Source of the DNA: JBQTHI01 sp052390035
GTDB taxonomy: Bacteria; Actinomycetota; Acidimicrobiia; Spongiisociales; ZC4RG35
Assembly (NCBI GenBank): GCA_052390035.1
Contig: JBQTHI010000007.1
Span: forward strand, 1 to 64,000
Reading direction: 5' to 3'
Length of the DNA: 64,000 bases
Position numbers and translations under genes: made by a program. This document shows, in pieces, positions 25,508-32,115 of the stretch (positions are counted from its first letter, which is position 1; each line of letters begins with the position of its first letter). A model generated the notes under the pieces. That model was not told where the DNA came from. It saw only the letters and a list, made by a program, of their open reading frames with translations, and did not search any database.

Positions 25508-25819
25508 TCAGCCGGTTTGGGAAGCCTGTCGCAAGCGCTCTGCCAACCCGAAGCGACTCTTGGACACTCGAAGATCGATCACCGTGCCGAGTTCCTCGGT
25601 CAACCCACCCGGATCTTCGGGCTGGAACTCGTAATTCTGGGTGCCATCGGAAAGAAGGAAGCGAAAAACACTGATACGTTCACAATGTGTCGAGGCCAGG
25701 TCCCAGGACACCAGCCGCCTACGGTCGGTCCATATCCGCAACCGGCCATCTTCGACCTGCACGCTGGCTCGAACCGGGGGCTCGTCCTCCCGGTAAAGCT
25801 GACCCGCAAAAACCGACAT
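25508..25819 (-). CDS. Hypothetical protein, possible PH-like beta domain
   Basis: A 103-residue protein from ATG at 25819, chosen for the GGAGG site 8 nt upstream; an ATG at 25843 precedes that site. Alternating short strands (VRASVQVEDGRLRIW, RLVSWDLAS, YEFQPEDPGGL) suggest a small beta barrel of PH or GRAM type. That is a guess from pattern. No signal peptide or membrane segment. It lies 57 nt upstream of deoD on the same strand, so the two may be co-transcribed. Confidence 0.6.
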   Translation of the reverse strand: MSVFAGQLYREDEPPVRASVQVEDGRLRIWTDRRRLVSWDLASTHCERISVFRFLLSDGTQNYEFQPEDPGGLTEELGTVIDLRVSKSRFGLAERLRQASQTG

Positions 25820-25883
25820 TCCCCTTCCTCCTTCTTGACTCATAGCCTAGGTCCGAAGACCTATACGGGCAAGACTCCTGCTT

Positions 25884-25889
25884 TACCCT
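25884..25889 (+). promoter_or_regulatory. Candidate -10 (TACCCT) for leaderless SGNH hydrolase mRNA
   Basis: TACCCT, 7 nt before the ATG at 25897. A 6-bp perfect inverted repeat (TAGGTC, CGAA, GACCTA; 25848-25863) lies about 20 nt upstream and could be an operator. Confidence 0.5.
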
Positions 25890-25896
25890 AAAAGCC

Positions 25897-26643
25897 ATGA
25901 AGTTGGCTGCACGCCTGGCCGCGGCGGGGTTGGGCGCCATTGCCGTCGAGCTCGCCTACGCCATCCTCCGGCCCACCCCCCGGGTTGTCGAGTTCGATCC
26001 GTCCGGGAGGGTCGGCCCGACCGGCGGCAAACACCTCTCGATGGTGGTCCTGGGCGATTCCTCCGGCACCGGGCCCGGTGTGGGGGGACACCATGAGATC
26101 TGGAGCCACCGGGTGGCCCGGCGGCTCGCCAATGACGGATTCCTCGTTGACCTTTACTCGCTGGCAGCCAGCGGTGCCACCAGCGCCGAGGTTCTCGCCG
26201 AGCAGGTGCCGGCGGCGGAGAAGCTGCGACCTGACCTGGCGTTTGTCTCAGTCGGGGCCAACGACGTGCTCCATCAAGTCCCGTTGAGGCGCTTCGAAGC
26301 CAATCTGGACCGAATCACCGGAAGGTTGCGATCGGTCGCCCCGGTATTGATCCTGACCGGGGTGGGGGATCTCGGCACCATTCCCCGGCTGCTGCCGCCG
26401 CTGCGCCAATTTATTTCACATCGGGCGAGGACGGCCGACGCCATCGCTCGACGGGTGGCAGAACGGCACGGGATCACCAAAGCCGAGTTGTGGGGTGAAG
26501 TGGCCGTCGCCTTCCGAGACCGCGCCATCTTCTCGGATGATCTCTTCCATCCAAAGGGCGCCGGTCATGCAATTTGGGCCGATATGGCCTGGGCCGCACT
26601 CTCCCCGATGATCGGAAAGTTGGACTCCGATGGAGCCGGCTGA
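25897..26643 (+). CDS. SGNH/GDSL-family hydrolase, membrane-anchored or secreted
   Basis: A 248-residue lipase/esterase-like protein. The N-terminal 22 residues are hydrophobic (signal anchor). The SGNH blocks are VVLGDSSGTG (nucleophile Ser), the block II Gly region SLAASGATS, GAND (Asn), and DLFHP with catalytic Asp and His near residue 225. The substrate is unknown; an acyl ester of lipid or cell-wall carbohydrate is plausible. TACCCT ends 7 nt before the ATG. Its 3' end overlaps the next gene by 14 nt. Confidence 0.86.
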   Translation: MKLAARLAAAGLGAIAVELAYAILRPTPRVVEFDPSGRVGPTGGKHLSMVVLGDSSGTGPGVGGHHEIWSHRVARRLANDGFLVDLYSLAASGATSAEVLAEQVPAAEKLRPDLAFVSVGANDVLHQVPLRRFEANLDRITGRLRSVAPVLILTGVGDLGTIPRLLPPLRQFISHRARTADAIARRVAERHGITKAELWGEVAVAFRDRAIFSDDLFHPKGAGHAIWADMAWAALSPMIGKLDSDGAG

Positions 26644-27037
26644 AGCTCGAACATTTCTTGAAGACTCGAGAGTGGCGACGCTCGCCACCGTTCGCCCTGA
26701 CGGAAGGCCACATCTTGTCCCTATCGTCTTCGCCTTCGAGGGTGATGACCTGGTAACGGCGGTGGATGCCAAACCCAAGGCCACCCTCGAACTGGTCCGC
26801 CTGGAGAACATCACCTCAAACCCCCAAGTGAGCGTCCTAGTCCAACACTACGAAGACGACTGGAGCCATCTGTGGTGGGTGCGGGTCGACGGCCTAGCCG
26901 TGGTAGAGACGGCCGGAGAAGGCTTCGAGCGCGCCATCGCCGCTCTGCGCCTCCGATATCACCAGTATCACGAGGTCGCCATTGTCGGACCGGTGATCCG
27001 AATCGGCATCGAGCGGATGGCTGGCTGGAGAGCCTAG
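26630..27037 (+). CDS. PPOX-class F420-dependent oxidoreductase (TIGR03668-like)
   Basis: A 135-residue split-barrel protein of the pyridoxamine-phosphate-oxidase superfamily. Its pattern matches the actinobacterial F420-associated subfamily: RVATLATVRPDGRPHLVPIVFA, then VDAKPK, RLENITSNPQVSVLVQHYEDDW and LWWVRVDG. These proteins bind F420 or related flavins; the individual substrate is usually unknown. It overlaps the SGNH hydrolase by 14 nt and is probably co-transcribed. It links this region to the cofG/cofH genes in the same window. Confidence 0.88.
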   Translation: MEPAEARTFLEDSRVATLATVRPDGRPHLVPIVFAFEGDDLVTAVDAKPKATLELVRLENITSNPQVSVLVQHYEDDWSHLWWVRVDGLAVVETAGEGFERAIAALRLRYHQYHEVAIVGPVIRIGIERMAGWRA

Positions 27038-27201
27038 GTGCCTGGCAGGCCAAACGGGAATCCCCACTGTGCCCCCAGGGCCTGTCGGATCGATTGCGCC
27101 ATGTCGTTGACGAACGAGCCTGTGGGCGCCATCGGCCCGAGGAAGATGAGGGCGAGAACCAAGACGAGGGCTAAGGCGGTCAGCCGCACGACGAGTCTCA
27201 T
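27034..27201 (-). CDS. Small single-pass membrane protein (55 aa)
   Basis: A 55-residue frame, ATG at 27201 to TAG at 27034. Residues 3-22 form one strongly hydrophobic helix (RLVVRLTALALVLVLALIFL) with Arg on the N-terminal side; a Gly/Pro-rich tail ends FPFGLPGT. The start codon overlaps the stop of the 5-FTHF cyclo-ligase as ATGA, so it looks translationally coupled. Its stop overlaps the convergent PPOX gene stop. I do not recognise it. In many actinobacteria a small membrane protein gene follows this ligase. Confidence 0.55.
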   Translation of the reverse strand: MRLVVRLTALALVLVLALIFLGPMAPTGSFVNDMAQSIRQALGAQWGFPFGLPGT

Positions 27202-27749
27202 GGCGTGGCTTCCCGAAAGCCGGTCTCGGTCGCCACGGCATCCATCCGGATGTCGTGATCGGTCATCGGCAACTCTCTCACCACCTTCCGATCGATGCTC
27301 ACGCCTATGAGGTACGGGCGGGGATGGAACGAGGCCAGCAACGTGTCGTAGTACCCCCGCCCGTGACCGAGCCGGCCTCCGTCCCGGGCGAACAAGACCC
27401 CCGGCACCAGCACCACGTCGATCGCCAGCGGGTTGATCACCGCGGCACCGGACCCGGGCTGGAGGAATCCCAGCGGATGGCGCTCGAGCGGGCCCTCGAG
27501 ATAATGAATCGTGAGCGGTCCCCCTTGCGGGGTGCGGGTGGCGGCCAACACCAGACCTGCTTCTTCTTTCAATCCTCCCAAATCAATTTCGCCTGCCATG
27601 GCGAGGAATGTGAGGACAACCCGAAAGTCCTGGCGCTTAATAACTTCGCGGACGGTGAGAGTGACGAGTTCGGACTCGGCGACAGTGGCCGGAGCGATCG
27701 TTTGAGCGAAGGCCCGCCACTCCGCTTTGGTACGGCCGGACTGGCTCAC
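27198..27749 (-). CDS. 5-formyltetrahydrofolate cyclo-ligase
   Basis: A 183-residue MthfS-family enzyme that converts 5-formyl-THF to 5,10-methenyl-THF with ATP. The signature VLVPGVLFARDGGRLGHGRGYYD lies at about 108-130, and the LATRTPQGGPLTIHYL region precedes it. The N-terminal K of the usual K-x3-R motif appears as KAEWRAF. The GTG start at 27749 sits 6 nt after TAGGGT. It is followed at once by the coupled 55-residue membrane protein. Confidence 0.9.
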   Translation of the reverse strand: MSQSGRTKAEWRAFAQTIAPATVAESELVTLTVREVIKRQDFRVVLTFLAMAGEIDLGGLKEEAGLVLAATRTPQGGPLTIHYLEGPLERHPLGFLQPGSGAAVINPLAIDVVLVPGVLFARDGGRLGHGRGYYDTLLASFHPRPYLIGVSIDRKVVRELPMTDHDIRMDAVATETGFREATP

Positions 27750-27755
27750 CCTTAA

Positions 27756-27761
27756 ACCCTA
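27756..27761 (-). promoter_or_regulatory. Candidate -10 (TAGGGT) for leaderless cyclo-ligase mRNA
   Basis: TAGGGT on the minus strand, six bases before GTG at 27749. It is divergent from the plsC candidate promoter 13 bp away. Confidence 0.5.
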
Positions 27762-27773
27762 AACCGGGCTGGC

Positions 27774-27779
27774 TAACGT
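27774..27779 (+). promoter_or_regulatory. Candidate -10 (TAACGT) for near-leaderless plsC mRNA
   Basis: TAACGT, 8 nt before the ATG at 27788, in a 38-bp divergent intergenic region. Confidence 0.45.
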
Positions 27780-27787
27780 CGCTCTCG

Positions 27788-28546
27788 ATGCGGTGGGTGC
27801 TCGCTCCTATCCGAACTGTGTTGACCCTCGTCGGCGGAGTGGTAGCCACTCTGGTGGCCGCCCCCCTAGTGATTTTCATCGCTCGCATCAACTCCAAGAG
27901 TCCGATGATCGAGAAGATCATCCATGCCTGGAGCCGAGCCTGGCTGCTCCTTTCCGGCTCGACCCTCGAGGTGGACGGCCGGGAGCATGTCGATCCCACC
28001 CGATCACATGTGGTGGTTGCCAATCATCTGTCTCAGCTCGACATCATGGTGTGCCTGTTGGCGGTGCCGCTTTCCATCCGGTTCCTAGCCAAAAAGGAAT
28101 TGTTCTCCATTCCCATCCTCGCCCCGGCGATGCGCTCGGTCGGAATCATCGAAGTTGATCGGGAAGCCAGATCAGCCATCCACGAAAAGGTGAATCGTCA
28201 GGCTCGTGACCTGGTCGCGTCGGGTCGCTCGCTCATCATCTACCCAGAGGGGACCCGATCGCGCAACGGCGAACTACGCCCCTTTAAGAAGGGAGCGTTC
28301 ACGATGGCCATCGCCGGGGGCATTCCGGTGTTGCCTGTGACAATTTCGGGAACCTACCGGGCCTGGCCACCCGGCAGGTTCTGGGTGTACGGAGGAAAGA
28401 TCAAAGCCGTGATCGACCCACCGATCGAAACGGGTGGCCTCACGCGTGAAGACACCTCATGGCTGGCGGACGAGGCTCGGACCATGATCGAGAAGCGGTA
28501 TCTGGCGATGGGGGGAAAGGAGGCCGGCCGAGCCGATCAGTCATAG
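27788..28546 (+). CDS. plsC: 1-acyl-sn-glycerol-3-phosphate acyltransferase (PlsC family)
   Basis: A 252-residue membrane-associated acyltransferase that makes phosphatidic acid. A hydrophobic N-terminal segment (about 8-32) precedes the catalytic NHLSQLD (NHX4D), the FLAKKELF block, IIYPEGTRSR (substrate-binding PEGTR) and IPVLPVTISGTY. All four motifs of the family are present. Its 3' end overlaps by 10 nt the region that would encode the end of ImuB if the internal TAG were read through. Confidence 0.9.
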   Translation: MRWVLAPIRTVLTLVGGVVATLVAAPLVIFIARINSKSPMIEKIIHAWSRAWLLLSGSTLEVDGREHVDPTRSHVVVANHLSQLDIMVCLLAVPLSIRFLAKKELFSIPILAPAMRSVGIIEVDREARSAIHEKVNRQARDLVASGRSLIIYPEGTRSRNGELRPFKKGAFTMAIAGGIPVLPVTISGTYRAWPPGRFWVYGGKIKAVIDPPIETGGLTREDTSWLADEARTMIEKRYLAMGGKEAGRADQS

Positions 28547-28638
28547 AGACCGGCGAGCAACGAACGTCCTTCTCGCACCTCTATCAGCAAGGCGCCGGCC
28601 GAGGTGACGATTTGATAGCGATCGGATGCCTGGTCTCC
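28537..28638 (-). pseudogene. Orphaned 3' end of imuB downstream of in-frame TAG
   Basis: 33 codons plus TGA continue in the imuB frame after the TAG at 28639. Translation gives DRYQIVTSAGALLIEV, then GRSLLAGLYD, close to the RARFQVVT...LL.VEGGRWW.E..YD ending known for ImuB homologues. There is no start codon or ribosome binding site of its own. The last 10 nt overlap the plsC stop region. Confidence 0.7.
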
Positions 28639-30054
28639 CTACCACCACCGGCCCAAGAGACGCCACGGTCCCGCCCAGTTCAGCACCGGCTCCCAGCGCG
28701 ATCCCAGCCGCACCCGGGTAGGAGTTCCTACATCCCATTCCACGTCGATTGCCACCGGTTCTGGTGGTATCAAGGCGGGGGCAGGTCCGGGAGTAGCCCC
28801 CGGCCAGGGTGAGGCCGGATCTCGTTCGGGCAACGGATGCTCCTCTCCATAGCGTCGCCACAACACCTGTTCGCGGGGCATTCGCCCCCCTTGCCTGTCG
28901 GCTTCGAGAACGGCGTCGGGTCCGACTAGCGCCTGGGCCCTGGCCAGTGCCCGCTCGGTTTCCAAACGATGGGAGTCATAACTTTGCCAACCCCCATCTC
29001 CATTGAACCCTCCTTCGAACAGGGCAAGTTGGCGGCCCTCACTGGACAGATCGAAAGGATCGAGCCGGATCCGCACCACCCCCCCGGTGACCCCACCTTG
29101 TTCCACCCAGGTACGTAGCTGCCACCAGACCCGCTCGACCAGGCTCGCCTCGAAGAAAGGGTCGGCCGATCGCCAGGTACGGGTGCGGACCACTCCCCCG
29201 GCCGATTCGACCTCGATCTCCACCCGGTGAGGGGCTACCCCATCCCGGCGCAGGCTGGACATCAACCGGGCAGACAATGCCCGAGCGATGAAGGCCACCT
29301 GATCGAGAGATTCGAGTGGATCATCGTGATGCGACTCGACCGCTAGGTCGGCTGGAATTACCCGTGGGCTGGGGTCGCGGTCCTCACCGCTGGCAAGCCG
29401 GTGAGCCAACAGCCCAGCCTCCCCAAAACGGGAAGCGATCGCCTGGCGAGGAAGCCGGGCGAGCGCACCGAGGGTGGTGACCCCCAACCAGCGAAAGGTG
29501 TCGATCAGTTCGGCTCTCTCCAAGACAGCGATGTCGAGCGTGGCGAGGAAGGCGGCGGTGTTCTCGACGATGAGCGGTCGATCGGCAACCATCGCCGCCC
29601 AGCGGGCCGCAAAGGGCCCGTCGGCCAGTCCGAGCCGGGCGTTGGCCGCCACCAACGCCAGTTCCCTATCTACTTTCTCTACCAGCGTCGTTTCCCCCCC
29701 GTAATAACGAACCGCTCCGGCGATGGGGATCAGGGCAAGACCCGGTTCCACCACCTCCACCCGGGGCACCAGCGATTCGAGGGTTGTGACCACCGGCTCG
29801 AAACGACGGGTTTCGTCACCCAGATCGCGACCCCTCGTTATGGCCGTCGGACACATTGCCTCCGCCGCCCGCCGCCCCATCCCCAAACCCACCCCCGCCT
29901 CCCGGGCGACAGGGTTGGCGGCTCGCACCCGCTGCGCCTCTCCCCCACCCGCTGATCGGTCCTCGTAGACAAAACATGGCCTCCCCGGTTCGACTTCGAT
30001 TCCAACCAACGGCCAATCGGGATACCAGACACACAACGTACGCAAAGCGTTCAT
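28639..30054 (-). CDS. imuB: ImuB-like inactive Y-family polymerase, cut short by in-frame TAG
   Basis: A 471-residue ImuB from ATG at 30054, coupled to imuA' by ATGA. ImuB is the Y-family-like scaffold that links DnaE2 to the sliding clamp. The start NALRTLCVWYPDWPLVG, the linked PLESLDQVAFIARAL block and the C-terminal GPWRLLGRWW are typical. QLALF at 342-346 fits a beta-clamp-binding motif. TAG at 28639-28641 ends the frame just where homologues continue: the same frame encodes 33 more residues ending GLYD before TGA at 28537. These resemble the usual ImuB C-terminus, so this is a nonsense mutation, readthrough, or sequence error. Confidence 0.88.
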   Translation of the reverse strand: MNALRTLCVWYPDWPLVGIEVEPGRPCFVYEDRSAGGGEAQRVRAANPVAREAGVGLGMGRRAAEAMCPTAITRGRDLGDETRRFEPVVTTLESLVPRVEVVEPGLALIPIAGAVRYYGGETTLVEKVDRELALVAANARLGLADGPFAARWAAMVADRPLIVENTAAFLATLDIAVLERAELIDTFRWLGVTTLGALARLPRQAIASRFGEAGLLAHRLASGEDRDPSPRVIPADLAVESHHDDPLESLDQVAFIARALSARLMSSLRRDGVAPHRVEIEVESAGGVVRTRTWRSADPFFEASLVERVWWQLRTWVEQGGVTGGVVRIRLDPFDLSSEGRQLALFEGGFNGDGGWQSYDSHRLETERALARAQALVGPDAVLEADRQGGRMPREQVLWRRYGEEHPLPERDPASPWPGATPGPAPALIPPEPVAIDVEWDVGTPTRVRLGSRWEPVLNWAGPWRLLGRWW

Positions 30055-30611
30055 CCCGCCAGAGTGGTCTCCTGCCTGGGTAACGATTTGCCCGACACCT
30101 CGATGGCCAGGACTCGTTCTACCAACTGTCCGTGACCATGGTTCACCCCCAACCACGAGATCCCCTTGCCTTGCACGCGCAGGTGGGTGAGCCCGGAAGG
30201 AAGTTCTCCCCGGATCGGTCTCAATGCCAGACCCGCCTTACGAGCCCTGGTGAGAGCAGCCAGCCGTCGCAACTCCTGGTCACCCACCCCGATCGGAACT
30301 TCGGCATAAACCGCGGCAACTCCCTCCAGCACCGCTCCCACTACCCGCGGCCACAAACGCCGGTCGGGACAACGCACCACCACCAACCGGTTGGGGACCA
30401 CCCCTACCTCCCAGGCGGCTAGCGGAGAAAGCCAACCCCGTACATCAAGCGCCACCACTGTGCCCAACCGGGAAGGAGCTGCCAGCAAAGAAAGACCCAG
30501 CCTGGTCAGACCCAACCCCGCCGGCCCTTCCAACCCAACGATCTTTCCGGGTTGGAGGGAAAACGTCTCGGCTGCAACCTGGTTCTGAGTTGGTTCTCCC
30601 AGGGCGATCAT
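30051..30611 (-). CDS. imuA': ImuA'-like RecA-fold accessory protein
   Basis: A 186-residue protein in the position and size of ImuA', the RecA-like partner of ImuB and DnaE2 in the actinobacterial mutasome. The first strand and loop GKIVGLEGPAGLGLT correspond to a Walker A region in which the Lys is Leu (GPAGLGLT), so ATP binding is doubtful. The middle (LVVVRCPDRRLWPRVV and GVAAVYAEVP) fits the family. It starts six bases after TAGGGT, directly below a perfect LexA box. Identification rests on context as much as sequence. Confidence 0.8.
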   Translation of the reverse strand: MIALGEPTQNQVAAETFSLQPGKIVGLEGPAGLGLTRLGLSLLAAPSRLGTVVALDVRGWLSPLAAWEVGVVPNRLVVVRCPDRRLWPRVVGAVLEGVAAVYAEVPIGVGDQELRRLAALTRARKAGLALRPIRGELPSGLTHLRVQGKGISWLGVNHGHGQLVERVLAIEVSGKSLPRQETTLAG

Positions 30612-30617
30612 CGAACC

Positions 30618-30641
30618 ACCCTATCGAACAATTGTTCGATA
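30618..30641 (-). promoter_or_regulatory. SOS-regulated leaderless promoter of imuA'-imuB
   Basis: A 20-bp perfect palindrome (TATCGAACAATTGTTCGATA, 30622-30641) contains the LexA core GAAC-N4-GTTC (30626-30637). TAGGGT at 30618-30623 overlaps its edge, then six bases, then ATG. TTGCCT lies 17 bp upstream of TAGGGT as a possible -35, so LexA would cover the whole spacer. Confidence 0.88.
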
Positions 30642-30682
30642 GGCAATAGCCCTTGGCGCCCGACACCGCCAGGGGCACTACC

Positions 30683-30688
30683 TACGAT
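30683..30688 (+). promoter_or_regulatory. Candidate -10 (TACGAT) for leaderless DUF456 mRNA
   Basis: TACGAT, six bases before the ATG at 30695. Confidence 0.5.
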
Positions 30689-30694
30689 GGATCG

Positions 30695-31177
30695 ATGGAC
30701 CCCACGGGTCTGGTCGTGGTCGGTATCGCCATCGCCGCAGGGCTCGTGGGAATCGTGGTCGCGGCCATTCCCGGTCTGATCCTCGTCTGGGCGGCTGTTG
30801 GAGCATGGGCGTTGGTTGAACGAAGCACCATCGCCTGGATCATGTTCGGTATTGCCACCCTGCTGGCCATCGGAGGCCAGGTCGTCAAATACCTGGTCCC
30901 AGGCCGGCGGTTGAAGGATGCCGGGATTCCCAACCGTAGCCTCCTCGTCGGGGTTCTTTTCTCGTTGGTCGGGTTCTTCCTGATCCCGGTGGTCGGCTTC
31001 ATCGTCGGATTCGTCGTCGGGGTCTTTGTCGCCGAGCGGGTCAGGCTCGGTGATGGCCAACAGGCGTGGACCAGCACCAAGCAAGCGCTGAAGGCTGCTT
31101 CACTTTCGATCGTGATCGAGCTGGCGGCGGGTCTCGCCATCGCCGGGTTGTGGTTGGGAACGGTCCTATTTGCCTGA
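30695..31177 (+). CDS. DUF456 family membrane protein
   Basis: A 160-residue integral membrane protein, mostly hydrophobic, with about five helices (roughly 5-28, 30-45, 48-68, 84-118, 135-158). The Gly-rich pairs GIVVAAIPGLILVW and GFIVGFVVGVF fit DUF456, whose function is unknown. The start at 30695 is preceded by TACGAT; an ATG-type start at 30653 would add 14 polar residues. Its last 12 nt overlap the convergent glycosylase gene. Confidence 0.78.
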   Translation: MDPTGLVVVGIAIAAGLVGIVVAAIPGLILVWAAVGAWALVERSTIAWIMFGIATLLAIGGQVVKYLVPGRRLKDAGIPNRSLLVGVLFSLVGFFLIPVVGFIVGFVVGVFVAERVRLGDGQQAWTSTKQALKAASLSIVIELAAGLAIAGLWLGTVLFA

Positions 31178-32080
31178 TCCCCTGGTGCTCTTCAATTCCT
31201 CGAGTTCCTCCAAGGTCCGGGGCCAGTCTTCTCCCAACAACCGGGACAAAGATCGGTCGGCCAGCAGCTTGCCACCCGTTTGACATGTCGGGCAGTAGTT
31301 GACCTCGTTCTCGGCGTAAACGATTCTCTGCACGGGCGACCCACACCGGGGACAGGGATGACCAAATTTGCCGTGCACCGCCATTTCCGGGCGGAAGGCC
31401 GTGACCTTGACCGGCCATTGATCTCCGACCTCGTTTCGTAATAGCTCGGTCCAATGATTGAGCTGTTCGACGGTCGCCTCGTGGAGACGGGTGATGGCGG
31501 CTGCGTCGAGCTGACGGGTGCGAGTCACCGGGGAGAGCCGGGCCTGCCACAAGATCTCGTCCGAGTAGGAATTACCGATCCCCGAGAATATGCGAGGGTC
31601 GGTCAGCGCCCTCTTCAGCGTACGGTTTTCTGCCACCAAAGCCGACTCGAAGGCGGCCCGATCGACTTGAAGCGGCTCTACCCCGCCTCGGTTTTCGGCG
31701 GCCAAGGCCTCCTCGCCCGCCAGCACCCAGATGCCCGCCCGTTTATGGGACCCCTGTTCGGTAAGCAACAAGGTCCCTTGGGGGAAGTCGAGGGCGGCGA
31801 GCCCGACCTTCTTGGGAATGGCTGCCCCTGCGGCCTTCCATTGCAGCCGCCCGGCGATCATCAGATGGATGACGAGAAACAACTCGTCGGGGAAGACGAA
31901 CACGAGTCTCTTTCCCAGACGGCGCAGTTCGATGACGGGCTTGTCTTGGGGGGCGGTGTAGGGAGGCTGGTAGGTGCGCAGCACCGCCGGGGAGGCGATC
32001 CGCACTTTCTCCACCGGCTGGTTGAGCACCCGTCGTTCGAGGGCCTCCAGATAGATCATGATGTCGGGAAGCTCGGGCAT
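31166..32080 (-). CDS. Fpg/Nei-family DNA glycosylase/AP lyase
   Basis: A 304-residue base-excision repair enzyme. It starts MPELPDI, which after Met removal gives the N-terminal Pro nucleophile and catalytic Glu. HLMIAGRL, the helix-two-turn-helix region with DPRIFSGIGNSYSDEILW, and a C-terminal zinc finger CPRC-X16-CPTC are all present. The PELPDI start, rather than PELPEVE, places it in the lesser-studied branch of the family. The start at 32080 has TAGTTT ending 7 nt upstream. Lesion preference cannot be read from the sequence. Confidence 0.9.
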   Translation of the reverse strand: MPELPDIMIYLEALERRVLNQPVEKVRIASPAVLRTYQPPYTAPQDKPVIELRRLGKRLVFVFPDELFLVIHLMIAGRLQWKAAGAAIPKKVGLAALDFPQGTLLLTEQGSHKRAGIWVLAGEEALAAENRGGVEPLQVDRAAFESALVAENRTLKRALTDPRIFSGIGNSYSDEILWQARLSPVTRTRQLDAAAITRLHEATVEQLNHWTELLRNEVGDQWPVKVTAFRPEMAVHGKFGHPCPRCGSPVQRIVYAENEVNYCPTCQTGGKLLADRSLSRLLGEDWPRTLEELEELKSTRGSGK

Positions 32081-32087
32081 CACGGCA

Positions 32088-32093
32088 AAACTA
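32088..32093 (-). promoter_or_regulatory. Candidate -10 (TAGTTT) for leaderless glycosylase mRNA
   Basis: TAGTTT on the minus strand, 7 nt before ATG at 32080, in the 35-bp gap after the MFS gene. Confidence 0.45.
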
Positions 32094-32115
32094 ACGCCCG
32101 CCTTGTTTGGCGGTG

